Assembly (NCBI RefSeq): GCF_010672455.1
Contig: NZ_JAAHGO010000027.1
Coordinates: forward strand, 1 to 64,000
From: Okeania sp. SIO2C9
Lineage (GTDB): Bacteria > Cyanobacteriota > Cyanobacteriia > Cyanobacteriales > Microcoleaceae
Direction of reading: 5' to 3'
DNA length: 64,000 nt
Both the position numbers and the translations under genes were made by a program. The notes beneath the pieces were generated by a model. The model saw nothing but the letters and a program-made list of their open reading frames with translations, had not been told where the DNA came from and ran no database searches. Positions 55,645 to 64,000 of the stretch are shown piece by piece (position 1 is the stretch's first letter; every line of letters begins with the position of its first letter).

Positions 55645-56508
55645 ATGCACAATTACTATCAAAATTTTGCTTGGGGAAAACGTACCTATATTATGGGTAT
55701 TTTGAATGTAACGCCAGATAGTTTTAGTGATGGTGGTGATTTTAATACATTAGAAACATCTTTAAGACAAGCAAAAAAAATGGTAGAATCTGGCGCTGAT
55801 ATGATTGATATTGGCGGTCAATCTACTCGACCAGGGGCTGAAGTTGTGTCTCTGGAGGAGGAATTTAATCGGGTTTTACCAATAATTAAGTTATTAAGAA
55901 ATCAGCAAAATATTTGTGCTGAAATCCCAATTTCTGTTGATACAACTAGGGCAGTAGTTGCACAAAAAGCTGTGGAGGTTGGTGCTAATTTAATTAATGA
56001 TATTTCTGGGGGTACTTATGACCAAGATATGTTTTCGGTGGTTGCTACTCTTAAAGTACCCATTGTATTAATGCACATTAAGGGTACGCCAAAAACAATG
56101 CAACAATTGACAGATTATCAAGATTTAATTGGGGAAATATATCAATTTTTAGAGAGTCGAATAGAGGCGGCTATAACAGCGGGAATTGAACGGGATAAAA
56201 TTATTATTGACCCTGGTCTTGGCTTTGCTAAAAATTACGAACAAAATTTAGAAATTATCCGTAATTTATCAAAATTTAGAAGTTTAAATTGTCCGATTTT
56301 AGTAGGATTATCTCGTAAAAGTTTTATTGGTAAAATTTTAAATCAACCTGATGCTAAACAAAGAGTTTGGGGAACTGCTGCAGGTTGTGTGGCAGCAATA
56401 GCTGAATCTGTAGATATTTTACGAGTTCACGATGTGAAAGAAATGTCTGAAGTTTCTCGAGTTGCAGATGTTATTTTTAGGAAGGAAGAAAAAGGATTAA
56501 ACAATTAA
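55645..56508 (+). CDS. folP: Dihydropteroate synthase
   Basis: Joins p-aminobenzoate to the pterin pyrophosphate in folate synthesis. 287 residues, typical length. Signatures in order: GILNVTPDSFSDGG, DIGGQSTRPGAE, SVDTTRAVVAQKA, NDISGGTYD, VLMHIKGTP, IDPGLGFAKN and VGLSRKSFIGKIL. The ATG at 55645 has little upstream ribosome-site signal (AAACATCATTAAA). The N-terminus YYQNFAWGKRTYIMGILNV is normal for cyanobacterial forms. ATTCAGA heptads follow the stop. Confidence 0.96.
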   Translation: MHNYYQNFAWGKRTYIMGILNVTPDSFSDGGDFNTLETSLRQAKKMVESGADMIDIGGQSTRPGAEVVSLEEEFNRVLPIIKLLRNQQNICAEIPISVDTTRAVVAQKAVEVGANLINDISGGTYDQDMFSVVATLKVPIVLMHIKGTPKTMQQLTDYQDLIGEIYQFLESRIEAAITAGIERDKIIIDPGLGFAKNYEQNLEIIRNLSKFRSLNCPILVGLSRKSFIGKILNQPDAKQRVWGTAAGCVAAIAESVDILRVHDVKEMSEVSRVADVIFRKEEKGLNN

Positions 56509-56817
<309 letters not shown>

Positions 56818-57843
56818 ATGTCTCGCTCTAAAGCCCTATATTCTTATATATTAATACGTTTGCTATTAGCCCCACTGATGTTATGGACTATTAGCACATT
56901 AGTTTTCTTGTTATTAAGAGCAACACCGGGAGACCCCGTAGATGCTATTCTTGGACCAAAAGTATCAACTGCAACGAAAGAAGCTCTGCGAGTAGAACTT
57001 GGTTTAGATGGCTCACTACTAGAACAGTATCTTAATTATCTAGGAAAATTACTCAGTTTTGACCTTGGTACATCAATGACTACTCGCGGGGAGTCAGTCT
57101 GGCAAATTATTCAAAATTATTTTCCTGCCACTGTAGAATTAGCAGTATTTAGTATGGCGATCGCTCTAATTGTTGGTATTACTGTTGGTTCTATTGCTGC
57201 TTCTAACCCTGATACGAAGTTAGATATTGGTGGGCGTTTATTCGGAATTATTACTTATGCAGTTCCACCTTTCTGGGCTGGGATGATTTTACAATTAATT
57301 TTTGCAGTACAGTTAAAATGGTTTCCTTTAGGTACTCGTTTTCCTATTACTGAAAATCCGCCTCCAACCATTACAGGTTTATATACAATTGATAGTATTT
57401 TTAATGGTAATATAAATCATTTTTTCACCTCTATATATTATTTAGCTTTGCCGAGTTTAACATTAGGAATTTTGCTTAGTGGTATTTTTGAAAGAATAGT
57501 CAGAATTAATCTCAAACAAACACTAAAATCTGATTATGTAGAAGCTGCTAGAGCTAGAGGTATTCCCGAATTGAAAATACTATTTGCTCATGCTTTCAAA
57601 AATGCCATGATTCCAGTAATTACAATTTTAGGATTGACTTTTGCTGCTTTATTAGGAGGAGCAATATTAACTGAAGTAACTTTTTCTTGGCCTGGTTTAG
57701 CGAATAGATTATATGAGGCAATTAGTTCGCGAGATTATCCTACAGTACAGGGAATTGTGGTATTTTTTGCCGGAATTGTTGTGGTAGTTAGTATTTTTAT
57801 TGATATTTTAAATGCTTATATCGATCCGAGAATTAGGTACTAA
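56818..57843 (+). CDS. ABC transporter permease, oligopeptide/dipeptide (DppB/OppB) type
   Basis: A 341-residue inner-membrane permease with six predicted helices. The N-terminal part shows the family block LLRATPGDPVDAILGPKV. The cytoplasmic EAA loop that contacts the ATPase is YVEAARARGIPELKILFAHAFKNAM, followed by PVITILGLTFAALLGGAILTE, typical of the DppB/OppB group. The partner permease, ATPases and binding protein are not in the window, so substrate is undefined; peptide or nickel-type uptake is possible. Confidence 0.9.
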   Translation: MSRSKALYSYILIRLLLAPLMLWTISTLVFLLLRATPGDPVDAILGPKVSTATKEALRVELGLDGSLLEQYLNYLGKLLSFDLGTSMTTRGESVWQIIQNYFPATVELAVFSMAIALIVGITVGSIAASNPDTKLDIGGRLFGIITYAVPPFWAGMILQLIFAVQLKWFPLGTRFPITENPPPTITGLYTIDSIFNGNINHFFTSIYYLALPSLTLGILLSGIFERIVRINLKQTLKSDYVEAARARGIPELKILFAHAFKNAMIPVITILGLTFAALLGGAILTEVTFSWPGLANRLYEAISSRDYPTVQGIVVFFAGIVVVVSIFIDILNAYIDPRIRY

Positions 57844-58093
57844 AGTTATTGGAAAAATTTTTTGCTGTTTGATTAAGAAAAGCAGGGAATAGGGAATAGG
57901 GAATAGGGAACAGTGGGAAAAGCATTTCTCTGTCCAAGGTTAATTATCAATCTATGTCCTATAAGGTTAAATAATAGGCTTTTACTCATACTTTTAATTC
58001 TATAAAGCTGATAGCTGAGGTGCTGTTTGCGCAGCATTCCGCAGGAAATGCTTACAAAAAATCAAACATTTTGAAGGAGTTGAAGGTTAAAAA
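57844..58093. repeat. Intergenic with GGGAATA heptads and an R9 right end
   Basis: GGGAATA/GGGAACA heptads at 57889-57913. About 58000-58053 (AAAGCTGATAGCTGAGGTGCTG ... GGAAATGCTTAC) resembles the right part of the R9 element at 22629-22901. An AAGGAG lies 15 bp before the next ATG. Confidence 0.55.
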
Positions 58094-58855
58094 ATGCAGA
58101 AATTTTTTACTTATCTTATAGCTGCTATTTGTCTAATTCAGGTTAGTCATTTTTATGTAACTGACCACAGGGTGAATGCTCAAACTGAGGTAAATATTCC
58201 GACATACCTCAACGAAGGAGGAATCAAAGTTTATCCAGTTGATGAAGCTAGTAAAAACCCAGATTTTTTAAAATTTCGGCAAGAATTAGAGCAGGCTATA
58301 ACTAATAAAGATTTGGGTTTTTTAATCAAACATACAGATGAAAATATTCAACTTTTTGGAACCTACCAAGGAATAGACACTTTTATGAATTTTTGGGAAC
58401 TTGATAAACAGCCACAACAGTCCAGGCTATGGAAAACTTTAGAAGATACGATTAAATTGGGGGGAAAATTTCAAGATAATAATTTCAATTTTTTTATTGC
58501 TCCTTATACTTTTTTTACTCCAGGAATTAGCGATTTTTATTCTAAAATAATTGTCACCGACACAGATGTTGCGATGAGAAATATTCCTTCATCAGAAGGA
58601 GAAATTTTGGGCTTACTTAGTTATGATGTTGTGAGTTTGATTTCTCCGACACAGTCTGATATAGAAACACGCCAAACAAACCCGCCGTTAGAAACAATAG
58701 ATGGAGAAACATATCCTTGGTTAAAAGTACAAACAGCAGAAGGTATTCAAGGATATGTTTATGGAAAATATCTCCGCCAACTATTAGATTATCGTGTTGG
58801 TTTTAAAAAGAAGAATGATACATGGAAAATGGTTTTTTTTGTGGCAGGGGATTAA
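58094..58855 (+). CDS. Exported SH3-domain protein
   Basis: 253 residues with a signal peptide (MQKFFTYLIAAICLIQVSHF, cleavage probably after NAQ near residue 30). The first half (residues ~45-150) is a soluble domain without a motif I recognise. The second half contains a bacterial SH3-like block, MRNIPSSEGEILGLLSYD and TYPWLKVQTAEGIQGYVYGKYL, which commonly binds cell-wall peptides. It ends LDYRVGFKKKNDTWKMVFFV. AAGGAG lies upstream of the ATG. Function is probably periplasmic; no operon partner is apparent. Confidence 0.75.
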   Translation: MQKFFTYLIAAICLIQVSHFYVTDHRVNAQTEVNIPTYLNEGGIKVYPVDEASKNPDFLKFRQELEQAITNKDLGFLIKHTDENIQLFGTYQGIDTFMNFWELDKQPQQSRLWKTLEDTIKLGGKFQDNNFNFFIAPYTFFTPGISDFYSKIIVTDTDVAMRNIPSSEGEILGLLSYDVVSLISPTQSDIETRQTNPPLETIDGETYPWLKVQTAEGIQGYVYGKYLRQLLDYRVGFKKKNDTWKMVFFVAGD

Positions 58856-59167
58856 TATCAAATCCGGTTAAATACTTATTCTGTAGTTGGGAGTGTGGGA
58901 GTGGGGGAGTGGGGGAGATTGAATAAACTATAGAATTATCAACTTATGTTATGTAACCGGATTCTATATAATACAAAATCTGATATTATTCATATCATCC
59001 CATGATTATGCAACGCCGGATAAAACAAACAAAGATTTAATTTGGTAGATACTAATATAAAATATCAACTTCCTTCTTCCTCCCCTCGCATCATCGGGGG
59101 GCAAGAGGGGATTTTTCCTTCTGCCTTCTTTCTTCTTCCTTCTTCCTTCTTCCCTCTTCCCTCTTCC
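58856..59167. repeat. Intergenic 312 bp with STRRs, convergent
   Basis: GTGGGGGAGTGGGGGAG heptads lie at 58890-58918 and TTCTTCC heptads at 59120-59165. The latter read GGAAGAA on the strand of ubiA and begin within two bases of its stop codon. Confidence 0.7.
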
Positions 59168-60049
59168 TTAAAAAATTAACCCCGTAATCATACCAGCCAA
59201 TAATATAAAACCAATCCAAACATTTTGTCTGAATATCTGACCGTAGGGTTTTAAAACTTCTTCTTGCCGTAATTTTCCATATTGAATAGACCAGAAAACT
59301 GTAGCAATACCAAGAGCTATCCAAAAGCCAAAATGTAGCTCCATTTCTATTCCTAATACTCCCAATAAAACGGCAGTCAAAAAGAAAAATATAGCTACAG
59401 CATTAGCTGCATATTCACCAAAAAATAGAGCGCTCGAATTAACCCCTAAAACTCGGTCATCTTCCCGATCGCTCATGGCATAAACCGTATCAAAACCCAA
59501 AGTCCAAACAATAGTAGCGCCCCACAAAATCCAGGTAGCAGTGTCCAACTCAGCTACTGCAGCACTCCAACTAATTAATACAGCAAAACCCCAAGCAATA
59601 GATAATACTAACTGAGGTACTGGAAAAAATCGTTTGGCCAGGGGATAACAAATAATTACCGGAATTGCTGCTACGGAGAGCCAAAAACTAAGTCGGTTGA
59701 GATAAAGTGCTATAACTCCAGCACAGGCAAAAGCAATAATGGCAATAACAATACCTGTTTTAATAGTCAAGGCACGGGACGCCAGAGGGCGATCGCGAGT
59801 TCTCTCCACTTCTGGGTCAATATCTCGGTCCCACAAATCGTTAATTACACAACCTGCTGCACTGGTGGCCAAAGTCCCGACAATAATTACTCCGACTAAT
59901 GGTAAGGGTGGCGTTGCATGAGTAGCCAAAAATATAGCCCATAGGGCAGGAATCATTAAAATGAAGCGTCCGGCAGGTTTATCCCATCTTAGAAGCCTGA
60001 TTACTTTCATCAAAGTTGATTCTGATTGAGGAGCATGAGATTGGGTCAT
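59168..60049 (-). CDS. ubiA: 4-hydroxybenzoate polyprenyltransferase (plastoquinone pathway)
   Basis: A 293-residue UbiA-family integral membrane enzyme that prenylates 4-hydroxybenzoate, in cyanobacteria the step toward plastoquinone. Two Asp-rich Mg/prenyl-diphosphate sites are intact: CVINDLWDRDIDPEVERTRDRP and FDTVYAMSDREDDRVLG. The start MTQSHAPQSE is normal. Helices are spread over the whole length. GATAACT heptads precede the ATG almost directly, and a GGAAGAG STRR follows the TAA. The ppx gene is divergent, 219 bp away. Confidence 0.93.
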   Translation of the reverse strand: MTQSHAPQSESTLMKVIRLLRWDKPAGRFILMIPALWAIFLATHATPPLPLVGVIIVGTLATSAAGCVINDLWDRDIDPEVERTRDRPLASRALTIKTGIVIAIIAFACAGVIALYLNRLSFWLSVAAIPVIICYPLAKRFFPVPQLVLSIAWGFAVLISWSAAVAELDTATWILWGATIVWTLGFDTVYAMSDREDDRVLGVNSSALFFGEYAANAVAIFFFLTAVLLGVLGIEMELHFGFWIALGIATVFWSIQYGKLRQEEVLKPYGQIFRQNVWIGFILLAGMITGLIF

Positions 60050-60268
60050 TTCAGTTATCAGTTATCAGTTATCAGTTATCAGTACCTCTAGCTTCAGCCA
60101 TAAACTTGAAATACTGAAGTTTATTTTTTTATTTCCTTTATTACCTTAAATAATGGTATTTTGTCAAGGGTTAAAGGCCATATTACTAATTTTCAATCAT
60201 AATCAAAAAGATGACATTATTTAATTTAAAATTTATGCAACTTGTAAATTTAAACACATTTATAAAAT

Positions 60269-61909
60269 ATGGTTACATCTGTTCCTTTAGTAAAAATACC
60301 TTTGATATCGGATAACCGAGAACAGATATTAGCAGCAATAGATATGGGTACTAACTCTCTACATTTGGTAGTAGTGAAAATAGACCCCACTTTACCTGCT
60401 TTTACAATTATTGACCGAGACAAAGAAACGGTAAGACTCGGAGACTGTGAAGCGAATGGTAATTTGAAAGCAGAAGTAATGAATAGAGCGATCGCTACCT
60501 TAGACCGCTTCCAAAAAATTGCTAAAAGTGCCAATGCCGAGCAAATTATTACTGTCGCTACCAGTGCTGTACGAGAAGCACCCAATGGCACAAAATTTCT
60601 GAATAAAATTGCTGATGAGTTAGACTTATACGTTAACTTAATTTCTGGTCAAGAAGAAGCACGCCGAATTTATCTAGGAGTGCTCTCAGCAATGGAGTTT
60701 AACAACAAACCCCATGTAATTATTGATATTGGTGGGGGTTCCACAGAGTTAATATTAGGTGACGGTAATGCAGCGCGGACTCTAAGCAGTACCAAGGTAG
60801 GTGCAGTACGTTTGACCAAAGAATTTGTCACTACTGACCCCATTAGCAAAATAGAATTTGCCTATCTGCGAGCTTATATTAGGGGTTTATTGGAACGTCC
60901 GACAGAGGAGTTATTAGCTAATATCCAGGAAGGCGAAAAACCAAAGTTAGTTGGTACTTCTGGCACTATTGAAGCATTAGCGACTATTCATGCTTATGAA
61001 CAATTCGGGAATGCACCGACTTCCCTCGCAGGTTATCAGTTTAGTTTAGCTGAATTGGAAGGGTTAGTTAATAAGCTGAAAAAAATGTCAGTCTCCGAAC
61101 GACAAGAGTTACCGGGAATGTCACAGAAGCGCTCGGAAATTATTTTGGCAGGTGCTTTAGTATTACAAGAGGCAATGAGTTTATTGGGAATGGAGTCAAT
61201 AACTGTTTGCGAACGTAGTTTGCGGGAGGGAGTAATAGTTGACTGGATGTTGAATCATAGTTTGATATACGACCGCCTCCGTTTCCAAAGTTCCATTCGT
61301 CAGCGTAATACCCTAAAAATTGCTCAAAAATACCAAGTAAATTTGGAATGTAGCGAGCGGGTTGCTTCTTGGGGGTTACATTTATTTGACCAAACTCAAG
61401 GAGTGCTACATGAGTGGGGGAATGATGAACGAGAGTTATTATGGGCAGCCGGAATTTTGCATAACTGTGGTTTATATGTGAGTCATGCATCCCACCATAA
61501 ACATTCTTATTATTTGATTAGGAATGGAGAATTATTGGGTTATAGCGAGATTGAGATTGAAGTAATTGCTAATTTGGCTCGCTATCACCGCAAAAGTTTA
61601 CCGAAGAAAAAGCACGAAAATTATCAAAATTTACCAAAAAAATATCAGCATATGGTATCTCAGTTGAGTGCGTTGTTGCGGTTAGCGATCGCTTTAGACC
61701 GACGACAAAAAGGAGCGATCGCTGATGTGAAATGTGATTTCAGTCAAAATAAACAGGAATTTTATATGTGGTTACGACCAGCTAACCCTGAAGATGACTG
61801 TGCTTTGGAGTTGTGGAATTTAGACTACAAGAAGGAGGCGTTTGAAGAAGAGTTTGCTTTGAAGTTGATAGCAAAGTTGGAACCTGTGATGGTCTCTGTA
61901 TCGTTTTAG
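60269..61909 (+). CDS. ppx: Exopolyphosphatase, Ppx/GppA family
   Basis: A 546-residue Ppx/GppA phosphatase that removes terminal phosphate from polyphosphate or pppGpp. The actin-like fold shows AAIDMGTNSLHLVVVKID at residues ~19-36, VATSAVREAPNG, DIGGGSTELILGDG and GTSGTIEALA. The C-terminal HD-type domain contains LHNCGLYVSHASHHKHSYYLI and RYHRKSLP. The length fits full-length Ppx with the C-terminal domain. It is transcribed divergently from ubiA. Confidence 0.93.
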   Translation: MVTSVPLVKIPLISDNREQILAAIDMGTNSLHLVVVKIDPTLPAFTIIDRDKETVRLGDCEANGNLKAEVMNRAIATLDRFQKIAKSANAEQIITVATSAVREAPNGTKFLNKIADELDLYVNLISGQEEARRIYLGVLSAMEFNNKPHVIIDIGGGSTELILGDGNAARTLSSTKVGAVRLTKEFVTTDPISKIEFAYLRAYIRGLLERPTEELLANIQEGEKPKLVGTSGTIEALATIHAYEQFGNAPTSLAGYQFSLAELEGLVNKLKKMSVSERQELPGMSQKRSEIILAGALVLQEAMSLLGMESITVCERSLREGVIVDWMLNHSLIYDRLRFQSSIRQRNTLKIAQKYQVNLECSERVASWGLHLFDQTQGVLHEWGNDERELLWAAGILHNCGLYVSHASHHKHSYYLIRNGELLGYSEIEIEVIANLARYHRKSLPKKKHENYQNLPKKYQHMVSQLSALLRLAIALDRRQKGAIADVKCDFSQNKQEFYMWLRPANPEDDCALELWNLDYKKEAFEEEFALKLIAKLEPVMVSVSF

Positions 61910-62014
61910 GTAAGTTTGATATTTTGATCTCAAGGTTGGTTGAAGACCCGCGCTCTCCCGAAGGGGAGCGTCGGGATGAATGCGAGCGCATTCCGCAGGA
62001 AAAACCAATCAATA

Positions 62015-62043
62015 TTGCGGTTTTTACAAGGGTATGCTATACT
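62015..62043 (+). promoter_or_regulatory. Candidate promoter upstream of the IS remnant RNA
   Basis: TTGCGG (62015-62020) and TATACT (62038-62043) are separated by 17 bp. The -10 box is good; the -35 matches TTGACA at only three positions. Confidence 0.35.
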
Positions 62044-62234
62044 AAACACAATTAGGCTGCTGGGCTAGCAGTGTCAGTCTGTGAAGCGCGCCTTTAGACC
62101 AAAAAGAGGTTTGGCCTCGGAGGCAGGTGCTACGTTAGCGCAGCTCCTCTGTCAAGAGGAAGCAGAAAGTCCTGAACCGCGAGGTTTAGGAATCCCGCGT
62201 TGTCGCGCCATGCGCAACGTCGGGAGGATGTCAA
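62044..62234 (+). ncRNA. IS200/IS605 right-end remnant, reRNA-like (omega RNA-type)
   Basis: The frame at 62056-62097 reads AAGLAVSVCEARL and stop, like the C-terminus of TnpB proteins, and an in-frame TAG directly precedes it. About 135 bp of structured GC-rich sequence follows and ends GAGGTTTAGGAATCCCGCG...GTCGGGAGGATGTCAA. A hairpin close to a terminal TCAA is the right-end arrangement of IS200/IS605 elements. TnpB guide RNAs derive from this end. No tnpB body remains. Confidence 0.45.
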
Positions 62235-62831
62235 AGTAGAGGCGTTTCATCGAATGTCTCTACATTTTTATCAAACAATTGTGTAATATATTAAAGTTAA
62301 TGAACAAATAAAATGCTTATACCAATTCACTTTAAAAATGTCGAATTAGTGTATGATATTAATCTTAATTATTTAGGAGTCAACCCACCCCTAACCCCTC
62401 TCAGGAGGGGCATTCAGGAGTCAGGAGGGAAGAAAGAAGAAGAAAGAGTAGTAGAAGAAGAAAGTTGTTTGTTCGCGCTCTTATCCGGACATGATATCAT
62501 ACTTCAAATCACCAACGCCAATGTCACAAATAGTTGGTAACTGATAATGTTAAATAATAACCAGAAATTTCTGTATAATTGAACTTTTAAGCCATTCAAA
62601 TCTGACTTTTGACTTCTGACTTCCGTTAAACGGTATTAGTTCCCTATCCCCAGAATATCTCAGGAGGTAAAATAATGAAAGACTTTTCCGGACATGATAT
62701 CATATCTCAAATCACCAACGCCCAAAAATAAAATCAATTCTCACACATAAATTATCAATTATTTCTCCCTATTGCCTACTGCCTACTGCCTACTCCCTCT
62801 TTTCTGGAGATATCTAATTGTTAAATTGATA

Positions 62832-63974
62832 CTATCCACCGTCACCGCCGCCACCACCGTCGCCACCGCCACCACCGTCACCGCCGCCCCAACTGCCACC
62901 GTCGCCACCACCACCACCGTCACCGCCGCCACCACCGCAACCGTAACCACCGTAACCACCGTAACCATCCCAACCGCCACCACGGCCACCACGGCCACCA
63001 CGGCCACGACCACGGCCACGGCCACGGCCACGGCCACTGCTGCTACAACTACTAACAACAAATAAGGCGATGTATAAAAGCACTATAAACATTATTGGAT
63101 ACGAAGAGATTAGCTCTAATAGTCCTGAAAAAAGAGAACTAACTGCTTGAGTGAGGTGCAAAATAGCTGTTGAAACATCAAGAACATTATGGAAAAACAT
63201 CGCCATAACTTCTATTTCTTGTTGCGAAATAGAACTAACTGCTTGAATGCGCTGCCAATTAGGTGTTGAAACATCAAGAATATTATGGGGAAACTGCACC
63301 ATAACTTCTATTTCTTGTTGCGGTGGAATTGCTTTTTTAGCGACAAATTCAACAACAGTGGAATTTATTTTTCTAGGGTTAGTTGGTGTGCCAAAACTTT
63401 TAAAAGTTTGGATTTTTTCTGATAAAATTTCCGGTAGTCGGACTATGATTTTGGCATTTTGTATAGGAGCATTACGGTTGGCAAATATTGCTTTCCAATA
63501 AACCTTATCTCCATTTTCATTAATATGTAAACCACCTATTACGCGATATTTTAAGACAAAAGTATGGGCTTCAGGTGCATTGAGTTGATGTTGCCATTTA
63601 ATCCATATCTGGTTATTTTTTATTCCAGTTTGGCTAGGAATCTGTTCCTGATTTTCCCAAACTGTGACATCGGTAATCTTATCTACTTTGTCTAGTGGAA
63701 TATATCGATATCGTTGGTTTGTATGAGATTGCGTAAAGACATATTTCTGGGTTTCGCTTACCAGCATATCTCCATTTTTTTGAACATCTATTTCCACATT
63801 GATAAAATCCCAGTAAAAAGGAGAGGTTCCCTGAGCAATAGTTTGTAATGCTGGAGATAAACCAATCAATATAGCCACAAAAAATGTCAATATTTTTCGC
63901 AGTTTTATTCGGATTTTTATCCGGGAGTATGGTTTGATTAAACTTGGTAAATAGTTCATATTTTTCTTGTCCAC
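62832..63974 (-). CDS. DUF2207-domain membrane protein with Gly/Asp tail
   Basis: 380 residues; ATG at 63959 (MNYLPSLIKPYSRIK) is the better start, with an upstream GTG possible at 63974. A signal peptide (ILTFFVAILIGLSPALQTIAQG) precedes the DUF2207 region (YWDFINVEIDVQKNGDMLVSET, IPLDKVDKITDVTVWEN, APEAHTFVLKYRVIGGL). A second hydrophobic segment (PIMFIVLLYIALFVVSS) leads to a ~75-residue Gly/Arg then Gly/Asp tail (GRGRGRGGRGG, GGGGDGG). Around residue 220-285 a 32-residue block (QQEIEVMVQFPHNILDVST) is tandemly duplicated. Such proteins are of unknown function. Confidence 0.75.
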   Translation of the reverse strand: MDKKNMNYLPSLIKPYSRIKIRIKLRKILTFFVAILIGLSPALQTIAQGTSPFYWDFINVEIDVQKNGDMLVSETQKYVFTQSHTNQRYRYIPLDKVDKITDVTVWENQEQIPSQTGIKNNQIWIKWQHQLNAPEAHTFVLKYRVIGGLHINENGDKVYWKAIFANRNAPIQNAKIIVRLPEILSEKIQTFKSFGTPTNPRKINSTVVEFVAKKAIPPQQEIEVMVQFPHNILDVSTPNWQRIQAVSSISQQEIEVMAMFFHNVLDVSTAILHLTQAVSSLFSGLLELISSYPIMFIVLLYIALFVVSSCSSSGRGRGRGRGRGRGGRGGRGGGWDGYGGYGGYGCGGGGGDGGGGGDGGSWGGGDGGGGGDGGGGGDGG

Positions 63975-64000
63975 CGTATAGTTTAATAATTTTGTTTTCA

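Larger units (their letters stand above)
61910..62831. other. Intergenic 922 bp: IS200/IS605 right-end remnant, repeats
   Basis: The hairpin CGCTCTCCCGAAGGGGAGCG is at 61951-61970. The IS200/IS605-like remnant occupies 62035-62234. GTAGAGGCGTTTC...GTCTCTAC hairpin (62236-62263) follows. CCACCCCTAACCCCTC is at 62385, and CTGCCTA heptads lie at 62776-62800 with a partial R4 right end at 62818. Confidence 0.65.

Noticed and set aside
62313-62540. 75-codon plus-strand frame
   Set aside because: It contains the translated CCACCCCTAACCCCTC dispersed repeat (NPPLTPLRRG) and has no gene-like context.
62772-63065. Thr/Ala/Val-rich frames over the Gly tail of the DUF2207 gene
   Set aside because: They are frame shadows of a trinucleotide-like GGN repeat; the DUF2207 frame continues into a conserved domain.

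Overview
This 64 kb window looks like the chromosome of a filamentous, oxygenic cyanobacterium. The direct evidence is AT-rich DNA, many GCGATCGC (HIP1) octamers, and cyanobacterial marker genes: a plastoquinone-type UbiA prenyltransferase, a PCP-reductase-domain protein, a fibrillin-domain protein, XisH/XisI, a TIGR04376-type protein and a duplicated small Psb35-like thylakoid protein. The low gene density, heptanucleotide repeats (STRRs) and many MITE-like elements suggest an Oscillatoriales genome of the Trichodesmium/Okeania kind; that placement is inference.

Layout. 1-1.5 kb: an 11-copy ~139 bp tandem array upstream of recJ. 1.8-5.9 kb: recJ, a fibrillin-domain gene and a cupin. 6.7-13 kb: a membrane-protein cluster (SpoIIM-like, five tandem paralogues of a GPDPase-membrane-like family in different states of decay, RDD). 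13.8-18.3 kb: Uma2 nuclease, a 116-bp tandem array and a Cu+ P-type ATPase. 19-26.6 kb: tmk, a GST, a glycoside hydrolase, a third array and holB. 27-31.7 kb: two nearly identical Psb35-like genes and a very large glycosyltransferase. 31.8-41 kb: an accessory stretch with XisI and a broken xisH, a dead and a live UPF0175/PIN module, four tandem DUF29-like genes, a polysaccharide deacetylase lipoprotein, a HipA-like/HIRAN pair and a DUF4926/DUF6883 pair with one member disrupted. 41.6-51 kb: mnmG, a three-gene HerA-like/Hsp70-like/GrpE-like membrane cluster, a PilP/GspC-like protein and a coiled-coil protein. 51.6-64 kb: an ATP-grasp ligase, PCP reductase domain, tpiA, folP, an ABC permease, an SH3 protein, ubiA, ppx, the remnant right end of an IS200/IS605 element and a DUF2207 protein.

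The dominant theme is repeats interacting with genes. I distinguish nine dispersed families, called R1-R9 here, plus heptad STRRs. Several of them sit in frame inside genes: recJ carries an STRR plus an R7 unit, the glycosyltransferase carries two MITE-like insertions and a six-unit array, and the SpoIIM-like protein ends in an STRR. Three tandem arrays lie upstream of recJ, the Cu-ATPase and holB. One MITE can be seen with its empty site inside a tandem array.

The best candidate for an undescribed system is the minus-strand cluster at 43.7-48.4 kb. It combines a two-TM protein with a GrpE-like tail, an Hsp70-type ATPase whose C-terminus carries a membrane hairpin in place of a normal substrate-binding domain, and a HerA/VirB4-type N-terminal region that lacks its ATPase. 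The HipA-like/HIRAN pair at 38.6-40.2 kb, which has no HipB, is second.
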